DNA from: Trileptium ribeirensis
Taxonomy: Eukaryota > Nematoda > Enoplea > Enoplida > Thoracostomopsidae
DNA length: 64,000 nucleotides
Reading direction: 5' to 3'
NCBI GenBank assembly: GCA_030248225.1
Contig: JASANE010029411.1
Coordinates: forward strand, 1-64,000
Shown: positions 51,881 to 63,100 of the stretch, in pieces
How positions within the stretch are numbered: position 1 is the first letter of the stretch
Layout: every line of letters starts with the position of its first letter
The notes under the pieces: generated by a model
Databases searched by the model: none
Seen by the model: only the letters and a program-made list of their open reading frames with translations
What the model was told of the DNA's origin: nothing
Position numbers and translations under genes: made by a program

Positions 51881-53215
51881 CCAGAACCAAACCTGAAATC
51901 AAAAAACGTTCGGTATGTTGACAGTAAATCGATTGTGCCGGTTCGAATGAGCCCAAGATCATGAAAATTGGTTAATTTGTCCCTGAGCTATGCCCATCAC
52001 ACGGACACACAAACGGAATTTAAAAGCATTCGCCCCTACAACACAAAATTTCCGCCACGTTACATTAAGCTCTGATAAATGGATCGCGTCATCCCATAAC
52101 GTATATAACGTACTGTGGCATGAGTGTCACACTCTTCTTCGAAGGTTCATCATGAACTCTTGGTATTACTTATTGCAGGAAAAATGTTTATACATATAGA
52201 TCTGTACATACCAGTTATCCGCCATTTTATTTGTAGCCGAATTTTTTAATCTGAACCAGGTTTAATTCTTCGGGCTTAGGAATATTTTCAGGTTCACAGA
52301 TTTTAAATTCTTTTTGACTTTCAGTTGATTTTATGGATTATCCCTGGAATTTCCACAGCATCAAATTCGTAATTTGGGGCTTTGAGCTGGGCCCCTCCCA
52401 GCTCCAAACCTGAAGTACTCGGATGATTTCCCTAGGGTGGTTAAATACAGACCATGTAATTGCATTTTAACGTGTTGCTCATGCGGTTATAAAATGCGTA
52501 TCTGGGTTATCCAAATTCTGAAAGTATACCTAAGGGAAGCGACCTGGGGTCCCATGTCGCCCACTAGATTACCCGGGGGCTTCTCCCCCATTTAAACGAC
52601 CTCAGTTCAATTACGGACCATAAAGTACCGTAACCGTCAGAAAACATCAAAAATGTCTAATTTGATAATTGACTGAAATTAAAGCAATTTTTGGTGATTT
52701 TTAGCCCCGCAGGTAAAAATTCGGGAATTTTTAGCCAAATAGGAACAATTAGCATACTTTAACCCATCAGACGAGAATTAGGTTATTTTTGACCGGGGCA
52801 AGAAAGTATCTGAGGACATGATCTAGGGGAGACCAAAATTTAACTAAGGGTCGTTAAATACCACCCATGCTCTGTTTTCTGTAAACTATGTTATCGCCTA
52901 CATCGGTCGCGGGTGTTACAAAGACGTCAGCTAAACATTACAAGAATTGAAATTCCGACAGACTTGTTCGGTCATGAAAAGGCGTCAACCCAAGAAAACG
53001 CAGAAATTACCGAACGATTTATAATTGTTCGCAAGCCACTCCAGCAATATCTCAGTATCAGTAACTTCAAGCTCGACACCGGTCTGAAAAAGACAAATGC
53101 TAATTTAAAGACTCGACAGGTATGTAAAATCCGAAATTCTGTTAAGACGGTCCTTAATTTGTGGAGTTCCACGACTGTTCTTAATTACTTCCGCATATTC
53201 AAGCAACGTATTATG
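51881..53215. other. non-coding, unassigned
   Basis: 51881-52000 resembles the flank of the tandem repeat ('gagcccaagatcatgaaaattggttaatttgt'). The rest, including the ORF at 52913-53224, has no recognisable content. A short repeated 'aaattcgggaatttttagcc' motif lies near 52715. Confidence 0.3.
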
Positions 53216-53216
53216 C

Positions 53217-54215
53217 TAGTGTAACAGACGTGACGCTGCTGCATTGCGCACTTCCAAAACGCAATGCCCGAACGACCCCGGCTATCGCGACATAATGGCT
53301 CATTTTCTCGGTCAGTCCCAAAACGCTACGGAGCTTAGCAAGCCGCAGGAGCGCTTCACAGGATGTATTCTGCTCCTGCCAGAAGGGGTGCACACATAGT
53401 TTCTGTGGTACTACTTTTGAGGTCCCACAGAGAGGTTGACTCCGTCACCTGTTCACAGGTCAAAAACACCATAATACTATTCCCTATCATCGTTGAACCT
53501 GGAAGTGTCGATTTCGAACGATCGGTTAATTCAATTTATTTTGGCCAGTAGCCCCCACTAAGGTACGACAATCCCTAGACCTTTTACGTCGGATCGTAAC
53601 TGGTCAGTTTAACCTTGACGCTTAATCTGTTATTTACGAAGCGGCGGGAAGTGACAAAATGAATTCACGCGTCGCACGAGTCGTACCGATAATTAGTTGA
53701 GTCAGCATGCCACACTAAACCTTGCGAACTTTTCTGACTTCAAGCCTGAACGCGGGTCATTGATCTGGGTGGACGATTTCAAACCCCTTAAATACGTATC
53801 TCTACAGAGGGCTTCAAAACACGGTGACAAACTAGGATATTGTGATCATTATTTGTTGATAAGCAAAACGTACATATACATCGACATACATACATGGGTA
53901 AAAGCATAGTATTCGGTTATAGTACTCGGTAATTATATTTATATAACGATCAAGTTAATACGATAATAACAACTTCACGTCAAGGGTCTGCGTACACTCT
54001 AACGAATGGTCGGGCTTGAGTATCGCAAGGGTCCTCGCACTCTTCATCGAACGCTCAAAGCCGAGGGAGTTGACTTTTTTGCTAAGCGCTATCAATTCCA
54101 CTTTTAACTACGGCTGTGCCCATCCTACTCTATTACAGGGCTGGGGCATCATCTAACACGGATCGGACGACAGTCAGTTGTTGGGTGGCGCCAAAGTAAA
54201 AACTCGATGATAGGA
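53217..54215 (+). repeat. LINE-tail repeat family C, long copy
   Basis: About 1 kb. The first ~70 bp still read as endonuclease-domain protein (T-D-V-T-L-L-H-C-A-L-P-K) in line with 48390-48300 of the LINE on the opposite strand. It then follows the LINE tail through 'tcgcacgagtcgtac', 'aagcctgaacgcgggtc', 'gatttcaaacccctta', 'cttcaaaacac' and the 'ggctggggcatca...ggcgccaaag' block near 54140-54195. It starts within a few bases of the same point as the copies at 59995 and 2342. Confidence 0.75.
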
Positions 54216-54468
54216 ACAAAACGCTAGTTACCTGGTACGGATAAGCTAAGGGCGGCTAAAATTAACCGGCGACTGCCCGAAATCAAAAGTATACACAAAT
54301 GATAATGGAGAAGCTTATGTGCTAGTCCGAGTTTGCTCACTCTACTCTACTTTATATCACTTGGTAACGGTACACGATACGGCATAAGATACAACAAGGG
54401 TACCAAATACATACACATAAAAAGAATGATAATTTCAATGATAACAGTATCTACACATATAAGAATGG
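54216..54468. other. non-coding, unassigned
   Basis: Short AT-rich stretch before a hAT-like end. Nothing recognised. Confidence 0.3.
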
Positions 54469-55525
54469 CAGGGAGTAACTAAAATTCCGACTCCGGTTCC
54501 GGCAAAAATCGTGTTCCGGTTGCGGTTCCGGCAAATGGGAAAATCCATGCCAAAGCCTTAATTCCGGTTAAAGAATTTGTTTGAAATTTTCCGTATTTTT
54601 GATTCATCTGTGGTCCCAACATATATATGTAATACATACACAATGATCAAACTCCAATACAACCAAACAAAAGAAAAGATTCATCAAATTGCCGTGTGAA
54701 ACGTTAGTAGGACAAGTAATTTCTGTACGAATTTTTTACCTTAACCCTGCAGGTGTTCGTCAACAAAGCAAAGCCACCTCGATGCTTGTGGCAGCTATTT
54801 TACGCATTCAGAAGTGTACGGGGCATGTTAGAATTAAACCAGTCCAACTCGGTAACAGCGTATGGATTATTATTTAGAAGTACTTAGATGTAAGCTTGGC
54901 TAACATAAATTGCATCACGCACTGCCAGTGCGCTCGTAAACTTTGTACGTCAGGTTACATTATAGTAAAGAAACATGTCTGCAAAGCAGACAAAAACTGC
55001 GTTCTTGACAATCAGTTGTGTTTATTGAAACGGTGAGAGTAGTATAACAGATTGTCTCATTTATAGCACTCTGATCAGAAAGGTATCATTATCATCTAGC
55101 TGATGGGCACTGGTTGTCCAACGGTAGCCTAAACAATGTCGCTGTCCACTCATAAGAAAATTATAGTACACCTTTCTTTATTTTCTTTTATAACCATATA
55201 TACCAATAATTTCATGTTGCCTACAGAATAACATGCAGCAAACGTATGTGTAGTAAAGGGAGGCGATCGGAGACATAGCAAAAGTGTTTAATCTACTCTC
55301 CATGCAAGCATGTTTAGATACAAGCACATTCAGTTTGACGCAATTAACGCAAGGCTGTAGTGGAAAGCATTTTTTGCTCCGGGGGTTCAAAAACCAACAT
55401 ACTGAGCAATAAATAATCATTATCAGCTTCCTCAGTTTCTTCAAAGTTCAAGAGAGGCAATTAATAGTGTCATCGCAATACATTAAATTTATTGTAAAAG
55501 TTATTTTTAATGTATTTTAAATCCA
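54469..55525 (+). mobile_element. hAT-like element family D, right end missing
   Basis: The left terminus CAGGGAGTAACTAAAATTCC at 54469 follows AAGAATGG. The body matches the other family D copies through 'gaaacgttagtag', 'gcagctattttacgcattcagaagt', 'atcattatcatctagctgatgggcactg' and 'ttatttttaatgtattttaaatcca', but the right inverted repeat (GGTTATTCCCTG) is absent after ~55525. No transposase is encoded. Confidence 0.75.
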
Positions 55526-56319
55526 ATTTTAATTGTAAATCGATCTTCGATGGGAATTTTGCCAAAGGTCTGAAACGTTGCCTCAGCCCCTAGTTATTAT
55601 GGGTAAGGTTTAACGCGATATTCCTATCGAAACGTTGTCTGACTTTCTAACAAAAAATCTACCATAACTACGTTTGGAGAACTTAAAGACCACATTGATC
55701 CCTAGGTTCACGAGTGTACAGTGTACAAATTTTCTATCCAACTTCGCAAAGAAGGATCTTGACACTACCGAAATTATTGGCGGCCCCGTGCGGAAACGGT
55801 TTATATGGTCGTCAAAATTGTCTAACCGGTTCGTCCTATGTGATTTTGTTAAGCTGACATTAGGGTTCTTAACTAGTCCTCATTCAAAAATGAGGGGCGC
55901 TGTGGTTGAGCTCGTGAGCAGACCATTGACGAAGCAACGAACTACACTGTGGCTATTACAATTTTCCAAGAGTTCAGTCGGGTTGAAATACGTTGCTTTC
56001 CTAACTAATTCCTAATACAGTGTATATGTTTGAACTCTATGGTTCAAGAAGGAATTATTCTGTTCTCTTCTACTATCTTATCGGGTCGCTCATCTTCGTT
56101 ACGAAGCGATAGTATTAGTGTAGCGTTCGGCCCTCTTAAGCTGACGAACCATTTGGAGTGGCGTCCCAATGCTGTGCTTCAAGCAGGTTTTCTCCACCAA
56201 TTTGCTCTATGTAAATTGTGTAACTATATCATACAAATGTATAGTTTCACGTTATTTTTAAGGCACGTAGGCAAGGAGTAAAATTTGATTTAATAAACTA
56301 ATTTCTTATTTAAAATGGA
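55526..56319. other. non-coding, unassigned
   Basis: ORFs at 55674-56015 (113 codons) and 56030-56281 (83 codons) start with ATG, but I recognise no domain and see no support. Confidence 0.3.
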
Positions 56320-56890
56320 AAAAAGCATTGACGATAGCTCGGGGGCCATCGGTATTGTGCTAAATCGATTAGTTTTCGGCACGACCAATATCAAAGTTGG
56401 ACTCGAAAAATACCGTATTCCTAACAAAAATAGCACTATTTTTGTCTTTGTAGAATATAGATAGATAGATAGAAGAAAAACAGAGGTAGATAAATAAATA
56501 TATGTATATAAATAGTACTCACTAAAAATTTACTAGTATTTCCGACGATACATAGCAGTTAAACCGGACCAATATCACCGAATCCAAAGGTCGTTATAAC
56601 CGAAAGGAATTTTACCTATAATAGTTCATCAAGCTAACGGTCTGGAATCGTTCGGTTCTTCGGTTTCCGCCAAGTTTCTTACCCTAACCTAACAACTAGG
56701 TGGGGAAAACCTAAAATTTTGAAGTACGAATAATTTCACCAGCCTTTCTCTGTGAAAATTTGCCCAGAGGCTGGACTTGACCTATAGTTTCGATTTAGTA
56801 GGGCCGGGTCGCCGGTCCTTTAACAAATTGGTCCGTCGGACCGACACACGACAGACCTGACATCGCATCTCGTGATATTGTTAAAATTAG
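56320..56890 (+). repeat. dispersed repeat family E, copy 1
   Basis: Diverged copy of 61715-62185. Shared blocks are 'ggccatcgg.at', 'cgttcg.ttc', 'ccagcctttctct', 'ctgg.cttgac', 'aggaccgggtc..cggtcct' and 'gacatcgcatct.g.ga'. An internal (TAGA)n run lies at 56457-56472. Class unknown. Confidence 0.6.
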
Positions 56891-57284
56891 CACATATTCG
56901 GAATCGACATTTCGAAACTCATTTTATTTTGATAAAGTTTTGCAGTGTCAACAGTAATATTGAACATTGGGGAATTTGACATTTTGTGTTTTGTACTAAA
57001 AGTTTTTCAATTTTTCCTATTTGCTGTTCGTTATAGGGCGAACAACCACAAATTTTTGAGGTCCTCACTTGTGAGGACGATCGAGACGGGTTCCCGTCAC
57101 TACCCATCTTTCTCGCTAAATTGGACTAAGTTTGCACTAACCCTATCGCGCAGGGTCATGCCAATTTCCTACAATTTCGGGAGTCGTACTGTTCAGATAA
57201 TTCGCGGGTCATGAATTGCAAGGAATCCTTAAGTGTCTCGCCAAACCCGAACGATCGTGCATACAATGAGCACTACATATATAC
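56891..57284. other. non-coding, unassigned
   Basis: Nothing recognised. It ends at the ATATATAC target duplication of the next element. Confidence 0.3.
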
Positions 57285-58387
57285 CAGTGAATAACCGGAA
57301 CCGGAACCAGCAACCGGAACCGTCCATTTAAACCGGATCCGGAACTTGGTCTTCGAAATTTATATATAGTAAAACAGATGAAGGAAGAAATGAAGGTACA
57401 GTGGATTTAAAATGCATTACAAATAACTTTTACATTAAACTTAATGCTTTGCTATTGTATTATTGCCTTTCTGAAACTTTAAAGAGACTGAGGAAGCTAA
57501 TAATATTTATTTATCGATCAAATATGTCGATTTTTGGACACCCATAGCAAAAAATGCCTTCCACTATGCACCATTGCGTATACTGCGTCAAATCGAATAT
57601 GCTTACAAAGCTTGGAGCGTAGAATACACACTTTCGCTCTGTCTCCAGTCGCCTTCCTTTACTACACATACGTTTGTTACATGTTCTTCTGTAGGAAACT
57701 TGAAATTATTGGTTTATATAATTCTAAAAGAAAATAATAGATAGAAGGTAATTTTCTGATCAGGTACACTGTTTAGGCTAGCGTTGGACAAACAGTGCCC
57801 GTAAGTTAGATGATAATGATGATAACTTTCTAATCAGAATGCTATAAATGAGAAACACTTTGATGCTGCTCGCACAGTTTCAATAAATACAGTTCTTTGC
57901 CAAGAAAACAGTTTCTAGCTGCGTTGCAGATAACGTTAGTTTACTTCAATTTAGACTGATTTACCGTGTTTACAAGCGCATTGGCGGGTTCTTGAAGCAA
58001 TTAATATTAGCCAAGCATACCCTAAGTACTTCTGCGTTAGCCATACTCTGTTACCGAATTGGACTGGTTTAATTGAAACGTACCGCACAGACTTCTGGAT
58101 GTGTAAAATAGCTGCTATGAAAAATTCCTACTGAAATTATGTGCCCTGCTTACGTTTCAAACGGCAACTTGCTTAGTTAATCTTTTCTTTTGCTTGGTTG
58201 TATTGGAGCTTGATCATTTGTATAATATATATTACATATGTTTGGATCACAGATGAAGCAAAAAACGTGGAAAATTTTAAACAAAATTTTTAAATCGGAA
58301 TTCCGGCTCCGGTATGATTTTTGCCCTTTGCCGGAACTGCAACCGGAACACGAGTTTCGCCGGAACCGGAATTCCGATTACTCCCTG
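57285..58387 (-). mobile_element. complete hAT-like element family D with perfect 8-bp target duplication
   Basis: 1,103 bp, inverted relative to the other copies. Ends are CAGTGAATAACCGGAACC at 57285 and ...GGAATTCCGATTACTCCCTG at 58387. It is flanked on both sides by ATATATAC (57277-57284 and 58388-58395), a perfect 8-bp duplication. It shares the complete body with the copies at 45.3-46.9 and 54.5 kb and encodes no transposase, so it needs one in trans. Confidence 0.88.
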
Positions 58388-58395
58388 ATATATAC

Positions 58396-59309
58396 ATAAA
58401 TCCAACAATAAAAATTCGAAATCGACCTAATCAAGAATAATGCACAAAAATATAGACAGAAAATGGTGGATCGTGACCGGCAAAGTACCCTACCGAACCC
58501 GATAGACCAACAAGTTTACAATTTATACAATGACGATGACAACACCAATGCTACAATAAAAATTACATAGTTATGTGCCTTTGTGGCTACTGCAAACAAC
58601 ATGGGTGCAAATAAATCACGGTACAAATCAAGTATACAAATAGGTGCCCTTATGGCAAGAACAAAAATAGCATGGTACGATGCGCAACAACAATGATAAT
58701 ACGGTAATCATACAATCATGATACAAAATTGATACACACGATGACGGTGCAGACCATGGCACTAGTAAATATAGGGGTATAGCGAGAGTGCCATACATAG
58801 CGATTCATGGTCTGCGATACATAACGACTATAAGTGAGGCGACAACAGGGTCTCGTGTAATCGGTTCCTTCGTACAGACAGGTCGACATATGAGCGTAAA
58901 CCAGCACAAGTAATACATTGATAAAGCCTCTTATGTGCCAGTACTGATGCGGAGAAATGGATTCAAGTCCATTCAACGTCATTGTCTTTGGGATACGTTT
59001 CGAGGACAGTTTGCGACCAAAATTCAGGATGTCGTCCATTTGGTTATGGTCAGGATTTATCTATCACGTAACGATCCAGCATGGATCTGTTACACTAGTA
59101 TCTCACAAGCGATGGTGAAAAAGAGTCACCGTGGTGTCATCTATGATTAATTACCTGTAATAGGCTTTATGTTATGTATATGATTATATACAATATATAT
59201 ATACAATTGAATATTTATGGAAATTATCTACACATGTCTACTTATATCTGTTTAAATCTATAACCATTTTAATCATTTCAAAATTTAATTCGAGGAAACT
59301 GAGTAACTT
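58396..59309. other. non-coding, unassigned
   Basis: It contains the inverted ~27-bp match to 33760-33790 at 59068-59094 and an AT-rich patch at 59160-59220. ORFs on both strands near 58716-59150 have no recognisable content. Confidence 0.3.
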
Positions 59310-59548
59310 TATTTTAGCTTCAAAATCCGAGGAATCTGAAAGAGCATCCAGCCGCATTATTTATGAAGTGTATCGAGATCATCAATGTCATGGGACGCAA
59401 ATTTAGTAAGACTTTTGGAGCTGACGATATCTCATGTGTATATCGACAAAAGTCGAACGTGACGCCGGATCCTGTTATCGTTTCGTTTGTTAAAAAGAGT
59501 ACGTTTTTAAATGTCTTGTTAATCGAGGTCCCTCAAATCGTATAATGT
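59310..59548 (+). pseudogene. possible FP25K/LINE-ORF1-type domain fragment
   Basis: The frame open from ~59315 to TAA 59546 reads L-K-E-H-P-A-A-L-F, C-I-E-I-I-N-V-M-G (helix), a D-D-I-S-C-V-Y-R string (D-I-x-x-x-x-R) and P-D-P-V-I-V-S-F-V-K-K (P-x-x-I-V-x-F). This is the order seen in baculovirus FP-like domains that also occur in LINE ORF1 proteins. It is short, has no convincing start, and is probably a retroelement remnant. The call is based on pattern only. Confidence 0.3.
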
Positions 59549-59579
59549 AAACCGTATACGTAACAATTCAGATTCTACT

Positions 59580-59828
59580 ATGGGCGCCGCATCTGCAGCC
59601 AATTTACGTGGTATACACGTTGACAAACACGACGAGGTCAGGCGTAACTGTGTAAAGAAATATCTCATGACCTGCAAGAAAATGCTGAAGGAAAAGGAAA
59701 ATATTGATGTTAAGGTGATTTCGACTAACGATAAAGAAGGTTATCGTTTAGAGTTCGGGAACGATAAGATACATTATCTTAAAGTTTGTGAGAAATGGAG
59801 GTTTATTCCTCAGTTTATTCAACTGTGA
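59580..59828 (+). CDS. small ORF, 82 codons, unknown
   Basis: An ATG-initiated frame with a charged, globular-looking product (Lys-rich helix around residues 23-42, then alternating strands). The N-terminus M-G-A-A-S-A fits an N-myristoylation site. It begins 32 bp after the preceding FP-like fragment and may be its frame-shifted continuation. A TAA and an AATAAA-like ATAATAAAG follow within ~90 bp. Function unknown. Confidence 0.3.
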   Translation: MGAASAANLRGIHVDKHDEVRRNCVKKYLMTCKKMLKEKENIDVKVISTNDKEGYRLEFGNDKIHYLKVCEKWRFIPQFIQL

Positions 59829-59994
59829 TTATTTGTTTCGGGTAACATATCAACCATGGCAAGTTCATGTTTTTTAGGTATAATGTTATTTGTTTTCGTT
59901 AAAAATATAATAAAGAGTTGAACTGTGTTTAGTTATGAATTAGCACAATGCCAATGAATTATTTTAATATTGAGCGTATATTGTGTAATAATAT

Positions 59995-61030
59995 CGACGT
60001 GAGGCTGCTGCATTACGCACTTCCCTAACGTAATGCCCATACGACCCCGGCTATCGTGACTTCAAGGGCGGACCTGATGGGTTTCAATTACTCGAATGTC
60101 TTTTCCCACGCGAGTCAGGCCCAAGAAATTACGGAGCTTAGCAAGCCGCAGGAGCGCTTCACAGGATGTGTTCTGATCCTGCCGGACGGGTTGCGCACGT
60201 AGTCTACGAGGTACTACCTTTGAGGTCCCCAGGGAGGTCGGCTCCGTCATCTGCTCACAGGCCAAAGAGACCGTACCACTATTCCCTATCCACGTCAAAC
60301 CCGGGAAGTGTAAAATTTCAACTATTTAAGCTTAAGTTTGATCGAAATTAGTGGCTATTTTATCGAACCAACTACTTTATTAAATTTAGCCAGTGGCCCC
60401 CACTAGGGTCCGACAAATCCCTAGACGCTTAACGTCGGATCCGCGCGTGTCTATGTTTCTATGTCGGGCGCTCAGCGTGAGTGGTAAATTTTCTAATTTG
60501 TGGGTCGCACCAGTCGTACCTATACAACAATAATGATTAACGAAATTGTTTGTAATCGGCGAGTCACGCTGAGGTTTGCTTCTTCGATGCGCGTGTCAAA
60601 CCTGAACGTGGGTCGTCGATTTAGGGGTGACGGATTTCAAACCCCTTCAGTTCCTATCGCTACTCCTGGTCATCAAAACACTAGGACAATTTGGGTTTTC
60701 AGTGAGCATTTATTGATGAGTTGCACAAAACTTATTGATACACTGACAGATACATATTATATGGGCGGATACAATAGCGTTATGTCACAATTATGGCACG
60801 CTGATACATAATGAGCAGAGCTGCAAGTGGGGGAGGGTTGCGGAGTCATCGCCTTTTTCAAGGAACTCTCACAGCTGAGTCAAAACACGGCACGTACTGT
60901 GAAGCCTTATCTCATGGCAGCTGCGCTTACCTTACTCATGGAAAACAGTAATGGGTCACTTTAGAATTAGTACCGGTAAATGTTACGGTTAGTTATCGAC
61001 ATCATAAAGGCGCCATCGAAATAACTAGTG
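59995..61030 (+). repeat. LINE-tail repeat family C, long copy 2
   Basis: It begins GACGTGAGGCTGCTGCATTACGC, within a few bases of the start of the copy at 53217, and runs through the same blocks ('gacttcaagggcggacctgatgggt', 'gcttagcaagccgcaggagcgcttcacaggatgtgttctg', 'ctattccctatcca', 'ggatttcaaaccccttcag', 'aaaggcgccatcg'). It is closest to the LINE at 47.4-49.5 kb. Confidence 0.75.
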
Positions 61031-61714
61031 GTTCAGTACTACATTCGCTAACAGGATTGGGTACTCCGACACAACGATAGGTTCAGGTAAGCGAAAGGCG
61101 GAACGAGGCGGGGATACAGGGCTGAGCGTGCAACGGGACGTTTGCGAAACTTCATCTTGCTCATTCGAATCACAAAATTATGGTACATGATAATCAGTTA
61201 CGTATATTCGCAATTAGTAGCGATGCGGTTAGCCTATGATAACAAAATACAACAATTGATACCACAATGCTTAAAGATACCATGACAAACGTATAAAATA
61301 TTCCTCGGTACGACTCCTGAATCCTTTTCTAAGGGTACGACAACGGTGTGATTTTCGGCCTACTCGCATACATACATACACAGTTAGTGTGACCATGTGA
61401 AGTCGGTGACGAAACTTCCAATTAGGCAGACTAATTTTGATGCTTACTTTCTACGCAATTATTTTGCAAACACAAAGAAATTGAGACCCTAAGTATACTT
61501 AATTTTCGATCCATGTCATTACAAAAACAGACGTTTCAACTACGCCAACTCGAGTTACAACAGCAGGGAAAAGGAACGATTGGGCGGGCTTGCCCTTCGA
61601 GCAGCTTACGGGTCCCGGTAGAATGAAGTCGGGACAGAAATTTTGAGCTTTTCCTAAAGAAATTTTGGCTCAATTTTCCATACGGGTAGTGCCCATGATT
61701 TTAACTAAAATAGA
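61031..61714. other. non-coding, unassigned
   Basis: Nothing recognised. Confidence 0.3.
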
Positions 61715-62185
61715 TACGATTGGTGGCGAGACCTCACAGGCCATCGGCATGTCCCTAATAATACTAAAACCTACTTTGATGTGACTTGGAAAACGTTCCA
61801 AAAACGAGCTCAATTTGGTACTAAAATTTAACTGTTATTTCAAGCCATTTCTGCTCGACGAAGCGAGACGGAAAACGGAGACCCCGGTTGATAGGACAAC
61901 CGTAGCCAATTTTACTCTCTGTGGTGCACTCGGTTTGAGCCTTTAAGTCGTTCGATTCATAGTTTCTGTTCCAAATTTTGGGTAGAATCCGGCTAAGGCT
62001 GGGAAGGACCTTTGATTTCTAACAACTCATTATTTTGCCAGCCTTTCTCTACTAAATTTTACCTGGCGGCTGGGCTTCACGTATTGATTTTCTAGGACCG
62101 GGTCAACGGTCCTCACAAAAATTTGGTCGGTCGGGCCGAGACCCGATAGACCCGACATCGCATCTTGCGACGTCGTCAATTTTAC
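61715..62185 (+). repeat. dispersed repeat family E, copy 2
   Basis: Matches 56320-56890 in the same orientation in several blocks, with gaps. No ORF. Confidence 0.55.
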
Positions 62186-62590
62186 TTCTCTAAAACTTTG
62201 CCACGGCTAACAAATTTACCAACTCTGGTAAATTTGATACTGCTGCTGCGGTGGCAGCGTATATGAATTTCGCGGCTACGCTACAGTCGAGCTGCATTGA
62301 TGATAACACTCAAGGGAGGAAAACTAAACTGTAAAGTCAGAAACTTAGAAAATGTGTGCAAAAGCAAGACCAATATCTATCTGTAAAACTGCTTAGACTG
62401 AGGGGAAATCTATGAATTTAACGAAAAACCTGAGCGGCTTTTGCCCTGCTCGGGTTTAAATTTATCATAACTTTTGACCGAGCCACGGCTTTGCCGGGCT
62501 TAATATCTCAAAAGGGAGGCCTAAAGGGCCTCCATTTGTACAGTAAAAATCATCGAGATTCCTGGAGAGAATTTTCATTTAAGAACATTT
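62186..62590. other. non-coding, unassigned
   Basis: Nothing recognised. Confidence 0.3.
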
Positions 62591-63100
62591 CCAACTTGGG
62601 TGGGGGCGGACCCCTGTCGGATCGTCGGGTTTGCGATTCCGACTTGCCAATGCTAAGTTTTAAGGAGGTGTCCGGTGGCGGACATTCCTACGAAGAAACA
62701 GCGAAGGTTCCAATCAAATTCCTGAAGTGGTTCTCAACATATTTTGATTTTAATCTTGATTCTACATTTTTGATGGGGTTAGGTCTCTTCAGGGCCGTCG
62801 GGTTTGCATTTCCGGGGCGAAATCAACGGATCTTAGAGTCCTATTCATTAGCGGACACTGTCACGAAGAAACTGCCAAAGTTCTGACAAAATTCCTGGAA
62901 GAGGGCGTAAGTTACTTGAGTTTTCGCGTTTTGCTGGGAGTGACCCCTTTTTTAGGTCGTTAGTTTCAGGTTCTGACTCGATATTTGAACGCCTTAAATA
63001 TTGAATCGATAGTTCGGATCCTCCGAGAAGTCCGGGTAAAACTTTAGCAAATTTGCTAAGGTAATTCCTGCAATGCGCCAACTTCCTAGCTGTGTGAGAT
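62591..63100 (+). repeat. diverged tandem repeat, ~170-bp unit
   Basis: Three units start near 62608, 62785 and 62945 with 'gacccc/gtctctt...gg.(t)cgtcgggttt.c.attccg', followed by '(tta)gcggacat/act.t.acgaagaaac.gc(g/c)aa(a)gtt' and 'aaattcctg'. The ORF 62491-62886 spans the first two units and shows no known domain. Confidence 0.5.
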
